Shown here: positions 39,301 through 50,640 of the stretch, one piece after another
How the letters are laid out: every line of letters starts with the position of its first letter
How positions within the stretch are numbered: the first letter of the stretch is position 1
Assembly: GCA_047967505.1 (NCBI GenBank)
Contig: CM106540.1
Direction: 5' to 3' (one strand)
DNA length: 64,000 bases
DNA from: Dipteris shenzhenensis
Taxonomy: Eukaryota > Polypodiophyta > Polypodiopsida > Gleicheniales
Notes under the pieces: generated by a model
Seen by the model: only the letters and a program-made list of their open reading frames with translations
The model's database searches: none
Told to the model about the DNA's origin: nothing
Translations under genes and position numbers: made by a program

Positions 39301-40754
39301 AGACCCCGATGGCAAAAGTACACATGATTGATGATGGAGCAGCCAAGCAAGAGGGAGGTAAGTATAATTGTCATGCTCTTCTAAAAATGAAAGGTTTCAT
39401 TAATGACAAAGAGGTTGTTATTATGCATGACGATGGTAGCACACATGATTTCATTTCAGAAAGAGCCTTAGCAAAGCTAAACCTAGAGTCTTTCCCATCT
39501 AACTATAACGTCAAAGCTGCTTTTACCAAAACAAAGTACAATTGCACTAGAGAAGTCAAGAATCTTGAAATCTCAATCAAACCCTACAAGGATACACGAG
39601 ACTTTCTAGTGGCACCCCTACAGGGAGTGAACATCATCTTAGGAATGCCATGGAGGCATCAATATAATCCTAAGATAGATTATGATTCACATCAGATGTG
39701 GATTGAGGATAGACAAGAAATATGTCTAAAAAGCTCAATGAAACATGAGATTATTAGTCCTTTACTCAACCACACACAAGCCAAAAGAGCAATTAGGAAA
39801 CGTGAGAAGACATATTTGATTTTGGTGAATATGGAAATGGCTACTCAGCCAAACACTAAGCCTACACACCAAAAGTTTCTTTCTCAATTTTTTGATTGTT
39901 TCGTAGTGGATTTACCTCCTAGACTACCATGTTCTCGACCTGAAGATCATAGGATAGAAATCTTACCAGGCAATACTCCAGCTTTCAAAGCTCCTTATAG
40001 AGTTAATCAGCTAGAACAAAAGGAAATTCAAAAGCAAGTGGAGGAACTGATAGAGAGAGGATTGATAAGACCCAGTAGTTCTCCTTATGGAGCACCTGTC
40101 TTATTAGTCAAAAAGAAAAATGGAACCTATTGAATGTGCATAGACTATCGTGCACTAAACAAAATCACTGTGAAGAACAGATATCCAATCCCTAGGATTG
40201 ATGATCTTTTGGACAAATTGAAAGGGGCCAAGGTATTCAGTAAGATAGATCTCAAATCCGGCTATCATCAAGTTCTTATGGTAGAAGAGGATATATACAA
40301 GACTGCCTTTAGAACTCAAACGGGACATTATGAGTTCCTAGTTATGCCTTTTGGGCTAACTAATGCTCCAGCTACTTTTAGTAGAATGATGAACCAAATC
40401 TTTCTTAAACACCAAGATTGTGTGGTAGTATTTTTCGATGATATTCTGGTGTTTAGCAAAGATGTTGAGGAGCATAAAGAACATCTGAAGCTAGTCTTTT
40501 CACTCTTGAAAGAAAATCAATTGTACATAAATCCTGAAAAGAGTAGTTTCTTTCAAGATAAGATAGAGTATTTGGGTCACATTGTATCCGCTGATGGGAT
40601 TCGAGTAGATCCAAAGAAGATTGAGTGCATAGTCGCATGGCCTAAACCCCAAGATATACATGAATTAAGATCATTCTTGGGATTATGTAGCTTTTATAGA
40701 AAGTTTGTCAAGAATTTCGCAAACATTGCACACCCATTGACAGACCTTCTTTAA
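39301..40754 (+). pseudogene. Gypsy E protease and reverse transcriptase
   Basis: The protease motif reads VIMHDDGSTHDFIS; the usual DSG/DGG triplet appears as DDG. RT then shows RIEILPGNTPAFKAPYRVNQ, SPYGAPVLLVKKKNGTY, a TGA at 40134-40136 minus one codon (NGTY[13 protein letters not shown], expected Arg), [41 protein letters not shown] and [20 protein letters not shown]. The catalytic FFDD box is intact. Confidence 0.9.
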
Positions 40755-41235
40755 AAAGATAAGCATTTCTTATGGACCAAGCGTCAAGATAAATCTTTTA
40801 CAGCTTTGAAAGAAGCTCACACAAGCTCCTGTGTTGCAACTACCCGATTTCTCTAGACCATTCTTTGTAGTTGTAACCGATGCTAGTGGATATGGAATTG
40901 GAGCCGTACTAATGCAAGATGGACATCCAATAGCATATGAGAGTTGAAAATTAAAACCAACGGAATGCAATTATAGCACATATGATAAAGAACTAACCAA
41001 TGTTGTGCATGCCTTACGAATGTGGAAACATTATTTGATGGGATCTGAGTTTCTCATCAAAACCGATCAATAAAGTATCAAACATTTGTTAACTCGGCCA
41101 CTTATATCCGATAGACATATCAAGTGGGCATTATTTATACAGAGTTTTCAGCCCATGATTCAGTATCAACCTGGAAAAGAGAATGTAGTTTCTGATGCTC
41201 TTAGCAGAAAGCCAAGTATTAATCACATCACTACT
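40755..41235 (+). pseudogene. Gypsy E RNase H
   Basis: With one frameshift and stops the text reads TDASGYGIGAVLMQDGHPIA, YSTYDKELTNVVHALRMWKH, LISDRHIKWALFIQSFQPMI and YQPGKENVVSDALSRKP: the Ty3 RNase H and its connection to integrase. Confidence 0.85.
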
Positions 41236-42692
41236 GTAGAGACCCAGCCTTTTAAAGGTATGAAGAATTCTTATCAAGGGGATTCAGACTTTTCTGATAT
41301 ATGGAACAAATTAGAGAATAACAATTGGAATCCTATGTTGGCCTATTCATGCAATGATGGATATCTCTTTTATCAAAAGAAATTATGCATCACTCGACCC
41401 TTTAGACAAATTGTAATGGAGGAAATGCACCAACCACCATATATGGGACATAGGGGAGTGGCTGCCACTTTACAAGTGATAGCAAGAGAATTTAATTGGC
41501 CTACTATAAGAAAAGATGTGGCTAAGTTTGTAGCCAAATGCATCACTTGCCAGAAGATCAAGAGTTACAAAGGAAAGACCCCAGGATTGCTAATGCCTTT
41601 GCTTATTCCTACGCAACCTTGGGAACAAATATCTATGGATTTCATAACTAGTTTTCCTACTACAGCGAATCAAAATTATATGATTTGGACGATAGTAGAT
41701 CGCTTTAGTAAGCAAGCTTATTTCATCCCATGCAAGAAGACTTTAACAGCTCAGCAAGCTGCACCTTTATTCATCAAGCATTTTTTCATCATGGCTTGCC
41801 AAATATTATAGTGTCTGATCGAGATGATTCGAAGTTTTGTAGTAATTTTTGGACTACATTATTTCATAATCTAGGCACTAAGTTAGATTTCTCATCAACT
41901 TTTCACCCAGAATCGAATGGACAGACTGAGGTTACAAACAGTACTATTCTAGATATGATAAGAGCTTATGCAGCAAGTCAACCAAAGACTTGGGACAAAT
42001 ACATTCATCTCTTATAGTTTGCTTATAATAAAACTCTCCATTTTGCAACTGGAAGAGCACCCTTTGAGATTATCTATGGGAAGGTTACATTACCTATTCC
42101 TATCACATGATTGACCCATAGAGTGGAGGCAGCAGATGCATTTACCCATGATTATCAAAATATTCTCAAAGAGGTTCGAGATGCCATTGCAATCACTCAA
42201 GAGAAGTACACGAAACAAGCTAATAAGAAACGGAAACACATGCTTTTTAAAGAAGGTGATTATGTACTTCTTCGGATTGAGAAAAGAAGATTAAAGAGTG
42301 TTGAGAAATGGCCAGTAATCAAGATGTCCCCACGTTTTTATGGACCATTCAAGGTGATTCAGAAAATCAATGATCTAGCTTATAGGCTTGAATTACTTGA
42401 TAATTGGAAAATACATAATGCTTTCCATATCAGCCTCTTAAAGCCCTTCAAAGAACCTTTACCTATTCATTCTGTCTATGAAGAGGCTCCATTCATTGTT
42501 GATGAAGAAGAAATTCTAGAACTCGAATGCATTATTGATCATCAACAGACCTCGACTCGAAAAGGAAATGTCTATATTAAATACTTGCTCAAATTTAAGA
42601 ATCATTCGAGAGATGATGCTCAGTGGATGCCTGAGCGTTTCTTTCGAACTTGCCCAGACCTCATTAATTCCTATAATCAAACACGCAACTAA
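41236..42692 (+). pseudogene. Gypsy E integrase with chromodomain
   Basis: The zinc finger HRGVAATLQVIAREFNWP...CITCQKIK and the catalytic core (ISMDFITSFP, VSDRDDSKF, ESNGQTEVTN) are present, with a frameshift near 41810, stops at 42015-42017 and about 42108, and a clear C-terminal chromodomain (EEILELECIIDHQQTSTRKG, YIKYLLKFKNHSRDDAQWMP). Chromodomains guide chromovirus integration to marked chromatin. The frame ends at 42692, 27 bp before the LTR. Confidence 0.9.
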
Positions 42693-42719
42693 GGTCAGTT
42701 GCAATCCAAGCAAGAGGGA

Positions 42720-43400
42720 TGTTACGAAAATTATATTTTCTAATATATCTTGCTTTGGATATTATTACTTTAGTCAAGTGTGACTATGGCAAAGTACTCC
42801 ATAGGAGCGCACCGGACGTGGCGGGGGTCCTAGTGGATACTTTGTGTGGTTAGTTGGGGACACTTAACTAGCTTGTGTTTTGCCATGCTAGATGGTCGGT
42901 ATTGTGGGTGATTCCATGTTAATACTGATGTCGCTAGTGTTATTGGTGTTGTGCTTGATTATTGTGCTTTGAGCGCGGTTATGTTGGGATCGGTTGATTC
43001 GGTGATTCGTTCAATCGATTGTTAATAACTAATGTAATTGGCGGCTTGAGTACAGGTGATGGAACTTATAGCGAGGATTGGAGTTAGTGCGAGGGTACCG
43101 ATTGAGATGTCACACAGCGCATTATATATGGCCATGGGCCAATTTTGTATTTGTTTCATTATTGCAAGTTTGAGCAATATATTTTGTGGTGGACATAATT
43201 CATTTGGGCGCTAAGATGGCTATGTAAAGCAAATCTCTCATTTTTGGATGAGAGGGATAATTTTGGCTCCTTGGTGCTTTTATGAAATATCATAAATACT
43301 CTAGATGAGGAAGCGTGAGCCACTCATCTAGGGGGGGGGAAATTGAACCCAGTCTGCTGTCGTTTTCATGGTGTGATTGTGTTCTTCTTCTCCAATTGAT
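42720..43400 (+). repeat. Gypsy E 3' LTR, right end undefined
   Basis: It starts TGTTACGAAAATTATATT after the polypurine tract AAGCAAGAGGGA. It contains GCATTATATATGGCC (a possible TATA, ~43121) and a 9-bp hairpin CTAGATGAG...CTCATCTAG beside a run of nine G (43302-43339). The end is estimated. Confidence 0.6.
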
Positions 43401-43993
43401 TAAGTGATGAATTTGTGTGAAAAGAATTACCTTTTCATTTTAGTTGAGGACTCGGGTTTTGAGTGCTTAGGCATAACTAGTGGTCTATGCATGACCTTTG
43501 AGGTGGGATAACTCATATATGCTTTATTAGAGAGTTTATCTCGAGTTCATATGGCAGCTAGTACCCATACTTATGATTGTAGGTAAAAATCACTTAAGAC
43601 TACCTATGGTGCCTACCCATACATATGGAAGTGAGAGATCATGTAGTAATCTAATTCTATATAATGAAGATTTAGGTATCCTAAATCTTCAATATCGTTT
43701 TAAAGATGTCTTGTACATTCTCATAGTAGAGTGATTGCATTTTGTCATGTTGATTGTTGAGGTGAACTAGAGTCCGAACTAGAGTCCATTAAGCCATATA
43801 AAAGCTACTTTATTTAAGATGGATTTCTTTCCAGAGTCAAACAACTATACATTCCAAAAGGATCATTGAAGGAATGAATCATTATTAATCATCACTTGGG
43901 ATGTGCAATGATATATTTTAAAGGGATAGAACATTGCACCTCATACAAATCCAATGATTTTGTTCAATTATGACCATGTTAAAGCATAGGGCG
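43401..43993. other. Spacer, nothing recognised
   Basis: AT-rich sequence without a convincing frame. Part may still belong to the gypsy E LTR. Confidence 0.5.
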
Positions 43994-44350
43994 CTACACA
44001 TCCTTGTGAATTCGACATGATGATAGCAAGCTCAACCATGCAAAAGGGACATATTGAATTGACATACTGATCATCATATCTTCTACCTCTTCCAATAGTC
44101 CTCTTTGCCAAAAAAGAACATTATACTTTTTTTTCCCTTGACAAAAGTTAGGAGAAAATTTTGTGGTAGAATGATTCAGTCTTAGGGATACAAGAAGTGA
44201 TCCTAGGAGGGTGAAAATGAGACCAAACCATTGCCAACCTCTTGCCATGGCACCAAAGCATGTCATATTTCTTTCATCCATATTATGAAGCATTCCATTT
44301 GTGTTAGGCATAGACCAGTCATACACTTCCGCAATTTGGCAGGTGCACAT
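43994..44350 (-). pseudogene. Distal copy of the PPR E-DYW segment
   Basis: Minus-strand frame with VPDTK-like text (WSMPNTNGMLHNMDERNMTC), DYW-core-like sequence, then RGLLEEVEDMMISMSIQYVP and FAWLSLLSSCRIHKDV, the E-motif wording of the PPR gene at 46826-49894. The order DYW part then E part shows that it spans the joint of two tandem units. Further E-motif text (DNDVERDVHAVFELDLGNAS) lies at 44414-44641. Confidence 0.65.
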
Positions 44351-44624
44351 GTTAAGGATGTAACATGCCTATGACATTGTATTTAATGCAACTCAATCCT
44401 CACCTCCATACAACTAACCCAACGTCGTCTTCACAGCTCTATCAATCATTGCCTTTCTTAACTTCAGTAGATCATTTTGTATTAGTATGGAAGTTTGCTT
44501 CAGTACAAAATGTGAAGCATTCCCAAGATCTAACTCAAACACAGCATGCACATCTCGCTCCACATCATTGTCAATGCAACATGACGAAAGCAAGATCAAC
44601 CATGGAGGAGGATGTTGAAATGAC

Positions 44625-45555
44625 CATGGTTTGTAGAACACTCCCTAGAGGTTCCGGTTGTGCACATGGTTCTCATGTGAAGAGGCACATTGACCACTTC
44701 ATAAATGGTATCACATGGGGCACGGCAATGGGCCTATGTGGTGGAGGATACAAACAAGTATGCAGACATGGATGTACATAAGTGTGTGGTGTATGACTCA
44801 AATGGGTGGAACTCTTGGCTCTATTTGAAGGGGCCCAAAAGAGTCTTTTCCTATGGACTAAAATACAAATACTTAACTTTGTATATCCCAAAACTTATCT
44901 TCTCTTGTGTGGCCTTATCTCCTTCTCTAAAGTACGTAGACTTGTCACTCTCCCTAGCTATTCAAGCTCACTAGCTTCCATTGCAATTCAATCCTTGAAT
45001 TCCCTAAAGAACTGTCCTAGCTAGTGTGCCGGAGTGAAAACCTGCAGTCCCTCCCTCCAAGAGTCCGGAATAGCTGCCTCTATCTCCACCATCCTCTGGC
45101 CGGCCCCTCTTAGATGAGAAAGGACCTCCAATCGTACCTCTGCCTTTGCTGGGAGTCTAGACCATGTCTGTAGGGAGCGAGCCGGAAAGAATCATGGTTT
45201 GTAGAACACCCCCTAGAGGTGAAGGGTGACTCTGCACATCGTTCTCATGTAAAGAGGAACATGGATCAAACATAATGTACTATGTGGTGGAGATTACAAA
45301 CAAGTATGTGGACATGGAGTAAACGAGTGTGTGGTGTACGTGTGAAACTGTTGGCTCTATTTGAAGGGTGACAAGAGAGTCTTTTCCTCTGGACTAAAAT
45401 ACAAGGACTGAACTTTATACATCCCAGTGTATCTTCCCTCGTGAGGTCTATCTCCTCTCAAGTTCTCTCTCTTTCAATTGCGTAAACTTGTCAATCTCTC
45501 TAACTATTCAAGCTTACTAGCTTCCATTGCAATCTGATCCTTGAACTGTGACACA
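44625..45555. repeat. Direct repeat pair, ~370 bp, about 570 bp apart
   Basis: The segment beginning tggtttgtagaacactccct (about 44628) and running through tatgtggtggag, tggctctatttgaagggg, gagtcttttcctatggacta and cattgcaattcaatccttgaa (~45000) recurs from about 45196 to 45550 with many substitutions. About 190 bp of unrelated sequence separates them. I see no TG/CA ends, primer site or purine tract, so an LTR pair is not supported. Confidence 0.65.
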
Positions 45556-45570
45556 GGGACATGTTGGTAT

Positions 45571-46700
45571 GGCATACTGATGATCAGATCTTCTGGCTCT
45601 TCCAATCGTCCTTTTTGCCCAAAATATCATTATGCTTCTCTTCCCTGAAGAAACTTAAGAGGAAATTTTGTGGTAGAATGACAGAGAGTCTTAGTGATAC
45701 AGGAAGTGTTCCTAGAACAGTGAAAATGAGACCAAGGCATTGCCAACCTCTTGCCATGCTACCAAATCTTGTAACAAAATCTGCAGCACACATAGCACGC
45801 TCATCATTGTGAACTCCACGTAATGAAAGCAAGCTCGCCCATGCAGAAGGGACATGTTGAAATGGCATACTAATGATCAGATCTTCTGCCTCTTCCAATA
45901 GTCCTCTTCTCCCAAAAATATCATTATGCTTCTTTTCCCTTGAAGAAGAGGAAATTTTGTGGTAGAATGACAGAGAATCTTAATGGTATAGCAAGTGTTC
46001 CTAGGAGGGTGAAAATGAGACCAAGATACTGCCAGCCTCTTGCCATGGTACCAAAGAATGTGACAAAATCTGCAGCACGCACAGCTCACTCCAGATAATT
46101 GTGCACCCCACAATGATGAAAGTAAGACCAACCATGCAGGAGGAACATGATGAAATGGCATACTGATGATCAGAGCTTCTGCCTCTTCCCATATTCCTCT
46201 TCAGACAAAAAGGTCATTATGCTTCTTTTCCCTTGAAGAATCTGCAGAGCACACAGCTCGCTACACATCATAGTGAATTCTATCGACCAAAAAGATCATT
46301 ATGCTTCTTTTCCCTTGAAGAATCCTAGAGACACGTGGTGGTAGAATGACAGTCTTTAAGGTACAGGAAGTGTTCCTAGGAGGGAGAAAATCAGACCAAG
46401 GCATTGCCAGCCCCCAATGCATGTAATAAAATCTGCAGTACGCACAACTCGCTCCACATCATCGAGAATTTCCCAATGACGAAAGCACGCTCAACCATGC
46501 AGGAGGGACATGATGAAATGGCATACTGATAATCAGATCTCCTGCCTCTTCCAATAGTTCTCTTCGCCAAAAGGATCATCATGCTTCTTTTCCCTTGAAG
46601 AACCTTAGAGGAAATTATGTGGAAGGATGACAGGAAGCTTTCCTAGGACGGTGTGAATGAGAACAAGGCATTGCCAGCCTCTTGTATCGGTACCAAAGCA
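45571..46700 (-). repeat. Tandem array of decayed PPR E-DYW modules
   Basis: Units begin (plus strand) with atggcatactgatgatcag at about 45571, 45862, 46155 and 46518; spacing is 291, 293 and 363 bp, the last lengthened by a 71-bp internal duplication (46206/46277). On the minus strand each unit carries E-motif text (EEAEDLIISMPFQHVPSAWL) followed, in a shifted frame, by a DYW-core remnant (YHGKRLAVSWSHFHPPRNT, CHSTTKF), which matches the family pattern YHSERLAIAFGLI...CHTATKF. The deaminase HxE signature reads HGK, so the modules are non-functional. They derive from the 3' part of the adjacent PPR gene. Confidence 0.8.
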
Positions 46701-46825
46701 TGTCATCTTTCTTTCATCCACGTTATGAAGCATTTCATTTTTGTCAGGCACATACGGGTCATGCACTTCATCAATCTCTGCAATTCGGCATAAACACCTT
46801 TTAAGGATGTGATGTAACCTTGAAC
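46605..46825 (-). pseudogene. Decayed DYW tail of the PPR gene
   Basis: Immediately downstream of the PPR stop, minus-strand frames read RCLCRIAEIDEVHDPYVPDK, NEMLHNVDERKMTCFG, and in a shifted frame WYRYKRLAMPCSHSHRP. This parallels the E+/DYW pattern (yvPDTk.vLHDVDEeeke..l.yHSERLA). The HSE active-site triplet is replaced, and the text is out of frame with the PPR ORF. Confidence 0.65.
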
Positions 46826-49800
46826 TTAGTACACCACACTCCTTGCCTCCATACAACTGTGACCTGGAGATGTCCTCACAGCTCTACTGATCATTGCCTT
46901 TCTTGACTTCACTAGATCATCTGGACTTTCTGCATTAGTATGGAAGTTTGTTAGCATTACAAACGGTGAAGCATTTGAAGGATCCAACTCAAAAATGAAA
47001 TTTGCAGCACGCACAGCTCGCTCCACATCATTGTGGATTCGACATGATGATAGCAAGCTCAACCATGCAGAAGGGACACATTGAAATGGCATGCTGGTGA
47101 TCAGATCTTCTGCCTCTTGCAATAGTCCTCTTCGCCCAAAAAGATCAATCATGCACACATAGTGTTCCACTGAGGGTGTTATGCCATGGTCTCTCTTCAT
47201 AGAGGTAAAGTATCGCCTCCCATCAGCAACCAGTCCTGTATGACTGCAAGCAGTGAGAACACAGATGAAGGTAACTTTGTCTGGCTCCAAGCCTTCAGCC
47301 TGCATTTGACCAAACAGTTTCAGGGCCTCCTTGCCATACCCATTTTGGGCACATGTATTGATCATGACATTCCAGGAGACAACATCCTGCTGTGGCATCT
47401 CTACAAAGACTGCCCTCGCATCATGTAGACTGCCACACTTACCATACATATGAACAAGGGCGTTCCCCACAGCAACATCTGACTCCCATCCATTTCCACT
47501 AATCATAGAATGGATCCTTCGACCCTCTTCTAGAGCTGCCACACTGGCACAGGCATCCACAACGCACATGAAGGTCACTTTGTCTGGATCAAAGCCTTTA
47601 GCCTGCATTTGATCAAACAGCTGCAAGGCTTCCTTGCCATGCCCATTCTGGACACATGCAGCAATCCTGGCATTCCAGGAGACCACATCCAGCTGTGGCA
47701 TCTCTACAAACACAGCCCCTGCATCATCTAGGCTCCCACACTTACCATACATATTTACAAGGGCTGTCCCCACAACAATGTCCGACTCCCATCCATTGCC
47801 AGCAACAGTAGCATGGATGACTTGGCCATCTTCTAGGGCTGCCATACTGGCACATGCGTCCACAATGCAAATGAAGGTGATCTTGTCTAGCTCGAAGCCT
47901 TCAGCCTGCATTTGGCCAAACAACTGCAGGGCCTCTTTGCCATCCCCATTCTGGGCACACGCAGCAATCATTGCGCTCCAGGAGACAACATCCCTCTTTG
48001 GCATCTCTACAAACACTGCCCTTGCATCATCTAGAATTTTGCACTTGCCATACATATTGACGAGGGCATTCCCCACAATGTCATCCAATTCCCATCCGTT
48101 GCCAGCAATAGTTGAATGGATCACCCAACCTTCTTCTAGGGCTGCAATACTGGCACATGCATCCACAACGCTGATGAAAGTAATCTTGTTTGGCTTGAAC
48201 CCTTTGGCCTGCATTTGGCTTAAAAAATGCAGGGCCTCTTTGCCGTGTCCATTCTGGGCACATGTAGCAATCACAGCACTCCAGGAGACTACATCGCACT
48301 GTGGCATCTCTGCAAATACTGCCCTTGCATCATCCAAACTCCCATACTTGCCATACATAGTGATGAGGGCTGTCCCAACAACAACATCAGACTCCCATCC
48401 ATTGCCTGAAACAATAGCATGGATCAGACGTCCCTCTTCTAGGGCTGTCACAGCATCCACAATGCTGAGGAGGGTGATCATGTTTGGCTCTAATTCTTGA
48501 GCCTGCATTTGACCAAACAGTTGGAAGGCCTCCTTGCCATGCCCATTTTGTGCACATGCAGAGATCATGCCACTCCAAGAAACCACATTCCGCTGTGACA
48601 TCTCTGTAAACACTGCCCTTGCATCATCTAGGCTCCAACACTTGCCATACATATTGACAAGTGCATTCCCCACAATGATATCAGACTCCCATCCATGGCC
48701 CACAATGGTAGCATGGATCACATGACCCTCTTCTAGGGCTGCCACACTAGCACATGCATCCACAACACAAATGAAGGTAATCTTGTTTGGCTCGAACCCT
48801 TCGGTCTGCATTTCACCAAAAAGTTCTAGGGCGTCCTTGCCATATCCATTGTGAGCGCACACAGCGATGAGGGCACTCCAGGAGACCATGTTCAGCTGTG
48901 GCATTTCTGCAAACACTGCCTTGGCATCCTCTAGGCTCCCACACTTGCCATACATATTGACCAGGGCTGTCCCAACAACGACATCCGACTCCCATCCATA
49001 GCCAGCAGCAGTAGCATGAATCACTCTAAGGGTTGCCAAACTGGCACACGCATCCACAGCACAGATGATGGTGATCTTGTTTGGCTCAACGCATTCAGCC
49101 TGCATTTGAGCAATCAATTGCAGGGAGTCCTTTGCATGCCCATTCTGGGCACACGCAGCAATCATGACATTCCAGGAGACTACATTCCGCTGGGGCATCT
49201 CTGCAAACAATGTCCTTGCATAATCCAGGTTCCCGTTCTGAGCAAACACTGCAATCATGGTATTCCATGAGCACAAATCCCGATGGACTATTTTCTCAAA
49301 CACGGCACATGCATTCTCCAGGCTCCCACACTTTCCGTACATCTGGACGAGAATGTTACTCAGAAATGTGTCACTAGTATATCCACGGCTGCCCATGTGT
49401 TGATGCACACGTTTGCCCTCTGAGAGATCCTTAGTATTGATGCAATGCCTCAAGAGTGAGGCATAGGTAGCATGGTCTGTCTCTGGACCCAGCTGATTGA
49501 GGTTCTCTGCCAACGGTTGGGTACTGTACTCTTCATTTCTCTGATGCTGTCCAACTAACATCTGCGTGCAGTAGGCCTTGCTGGTTCTAAGCTCGCTTAG
49601 CACAGCACGAGGAAGTAACTTGGGACCCAGGACCCTGGGCTTACGCCTACCGAAATATAATTTTGTATCCCTAGAGCAGCCGGGCTTACCCAAGACATTG
49701 GAGGTTGAAGGGGTACAACATATTACCCTATATGGTTCCCTTCTCTCTAAAGACAGCGGCTCAGTGGCAAGACGAGGCAAGCCGGATGCAGATGAAAAAG

Positions 49801-49894
49801 AATAAGATAAATAACAGACGAATAGAGCCATAACTTCAAGGTTTGGGCAAATGAGAAGACCAAAACGACCAATGAGAAACAAACTAGAGAACAA
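46826..49894 (-). CDS. PLS-class pentatricopeptide repeat protein with E motif
   Basis: A 1022-residue open frame. The N-terminal ~130 residues are basic and Ser-rich and could be an organelle transit peptide; Met22 (MALFVCYLSYSFSSASGLPR, start at 49831) is an alternative start. From ~135 to ~900 there are seven MYGKCGSL-type S-motif cores separated by P and L motifs. Six near-identical ~101-residue units run ALVNMYGKC...AVFAEMPQ.DVVSW.AMIAACAQNGHGKEALQLFGQM...ITFICVVDACASVAALEEG. The E region (HYVCMIDLFGRRGLLQEAED...IHNDVERAVRAANFIFELDP) follows, and the frame stops at SVVY before the E+/DYW part. PPR-E proteins bind organellar RNA for C-to-U editing, usually with a DYW deaminase in cis or in trans. 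The ORF is intact, so it may be expressed, but loss of DYW and the decayed duplicates downstream make its status uncertain. Confidence 0.85.
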   Translation of the reverse strand: MFSSLFLIGRFGLLICPNLEVMALFVCYLSYSFSSASGLPRLATEPLSLERREPYRVICCTPSTSNVLGKPGCSRDTKLYFGRRKPRVLGPKLLPRAVLSELRTSKAYCTQMLVGQHQRNEEYSTQPLAENLNQLGPETDHATYASLLRHCINTKDLSEGKRVHQHMGSRGYTSDTFLSNILVQMYGKCGSLENACAVFEKIVHRDLCSWNTMIAVFAQNGNLDYARTLFAEMPQRNVVSWNVMIAACAQNGHAKDSLQLIAQMQAECVEPNKITIICAVDACASLATLRVIHATAAGYGWESDVVVGTALVNMYGKCGSLEDAKAVFAEMPQLNMVSWSALIAVCAHNGYGKDALELFGEMQTEGFEPNKITFICVVDACASVAALEEGHVIHATIVGHGWESDIIVGNALVNMYGKCWSLDDARAVFTEMSQRNVVSWSGMISACAQNGHGKEAFQLFGQMQAQELEPNMITLLSIVDAVTALEEGRLIHAIVSGNGWESDVVVGTALITMYGKYGSLDDARAVFAEMPQCDVVSWSAVIATCAQNGHGKEALHFLSQMQAKGFKPNKITFISVVDACASIAALEEGWVIHSTIAGNGWELDDIVGNALVNMYGKCKILDDARAVFVEMPKRDVVSWSAMIAACAQNGDGKEALQLFGQMQAEGFELDKITFICIVDACASMAALEDGQVIHATVAGNGWESDIVVGTALVNMYGKCGSLDDAGAVFVEMPQLDVVSWNARIAACVQNGHGKEALQLFDQMQAKGFDPDKVTFMCVVDACASVAALEEGRRIHSMISGNGWESDVAVGNALVHMYGKCGSLHDARAVFVEMPQQDVVSWNVMINTCAQNGYGKEALKLFGQMQAEGLEPDKVTFICVLTACSHTGLVADGRRYFTSMKRDHGITPSVEHYVCMIDLFGRRGLLQEAEDLITSMPFQCVPSAWLSLLSSCRIHNDVERAVRAANFIFELDPSNASPFVMLTNFHTNAESPDDLVKSRKAMISRAVRTSPGHSCMEARSVVY

Positions 49895-50057
49895 CTGCGC
49901 ATTCTGCAGGGCTGGGAACTAAAAGCAAATCAATCGACTAAAGTAAGTAAAGAGGAATGAGCAGAAGGAAAGCACCACGTAAACTTGAAAGTGTCCGCTT
50001 GTTTGTCCTTCTGCCCCTATCCTTTTCAAGCATCATTTCGTTATAAGGAGAAGAGAA
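49895..50057. other. Upstream region of the PPR gene
   Basis: This is the 5' flank of the minus-strand PPR ORF. No TATA box or other clear promoter element can be pointed to with confidence. Confidence 0.4.
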
Positions 50058-50640
50058 GATGGTTGCATTGTTCCTGTCCTTAACCTTTTACTCGCATGCC
50101 ATGAGATTGGGGAGGGTCTTGGGCCTCTTTGGCATTGTGACATTTACAGTGCACCCACGTTGTTGGTATCCAAGACCCCCTCCCCCCCCCGACCCAAATG
50201 GTGGTCGGCCGCTCTCCAGTCGTCGCGCACTTTCCTTCCCAAAACGGCCTTCCCATCCGATCCCATCCCCCCACTTGGAGGGTCCCCCAGAGGCGGTTGG
50301 AATTTTAAAAATCGTGCTCTGGGAGTTTGGGAGGTACTTTCTCCCCCAGGCCATGTCGCGGAATTTACTCACCTCCAAGGGCCAGCCATATTCCTATTCT
50401 GAAAATGGCTTGATTGGACGGTTGAGATTTGATCTCGGCCGACCTAGGACCTACACGCATGGTTCCTATCCTTAACCTTTTATTCGCAGTGCCATGCATG
50501 GAAGAGATAGGGAAGGGACTTGGGCCACTTGGCATTGTGGAAAGTCATCCAAAATGTGTTGGCTGTGAAATTTACAGGGTGGGCATCGAAGACCCCCAAG
50601 TGGAAGTTGGCAGTGGTGGGGCTCGACCTGTTTGGATGTG
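50058..50640. repeat. Degenerate direct duplication, copies ~400 bp apart
   Basis: atggttgcattgttcctgtc and the following ccttaaccttttactcgca...ccatg...gggcctctttggcattgtg at 50058-50140 recur as atggttcctatccttaacct...ccatg...gggccacttggcattgtg at 50459-50540. Both are followed by a shared gaagacccc-like stretch. Frames through them (138 and 70 codons) have no recognised motif. Confidence 0.55.

Larger units (their letters stand above)
38386..43400 (+). mobile_element. Gypsy E: decayed chromovirus-type Ty3/gypsy element
   Basis: Order on the plus strand is gag (CCHC), protease, RT, RNase H, integrase, chromodomain, polypurine tract, 3' LTR: the chromovirus layout. The frame is broken by several stops and frameshifts. 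No 5' LTR is recognisable, and the outer end of the 3' LTR cannot be fixed without a partner, so the right boundary is approximate. Confidence 0.88.

Noticed and set aside
42720-43993. Using 43302-43339 hairpin and G-run as a terminator
   Set aside because: There is no supporting transcription unit, and intrinsic terminators of this kind are not used by plant RNA polymerase II.
44625-45555. Direct repeats interpreted as a TRIM (short LTR pair)
   Set aside because: No TG/CA ends, no primer site, no purine tract and no target duplication.
46826-49894. Long plus-strand frames antisense to the PPR gene (e.g. 47634-48500)
   Set aside because: They are mirror shadows of the repeated PPR units; the frame is kept open because the units repeat.
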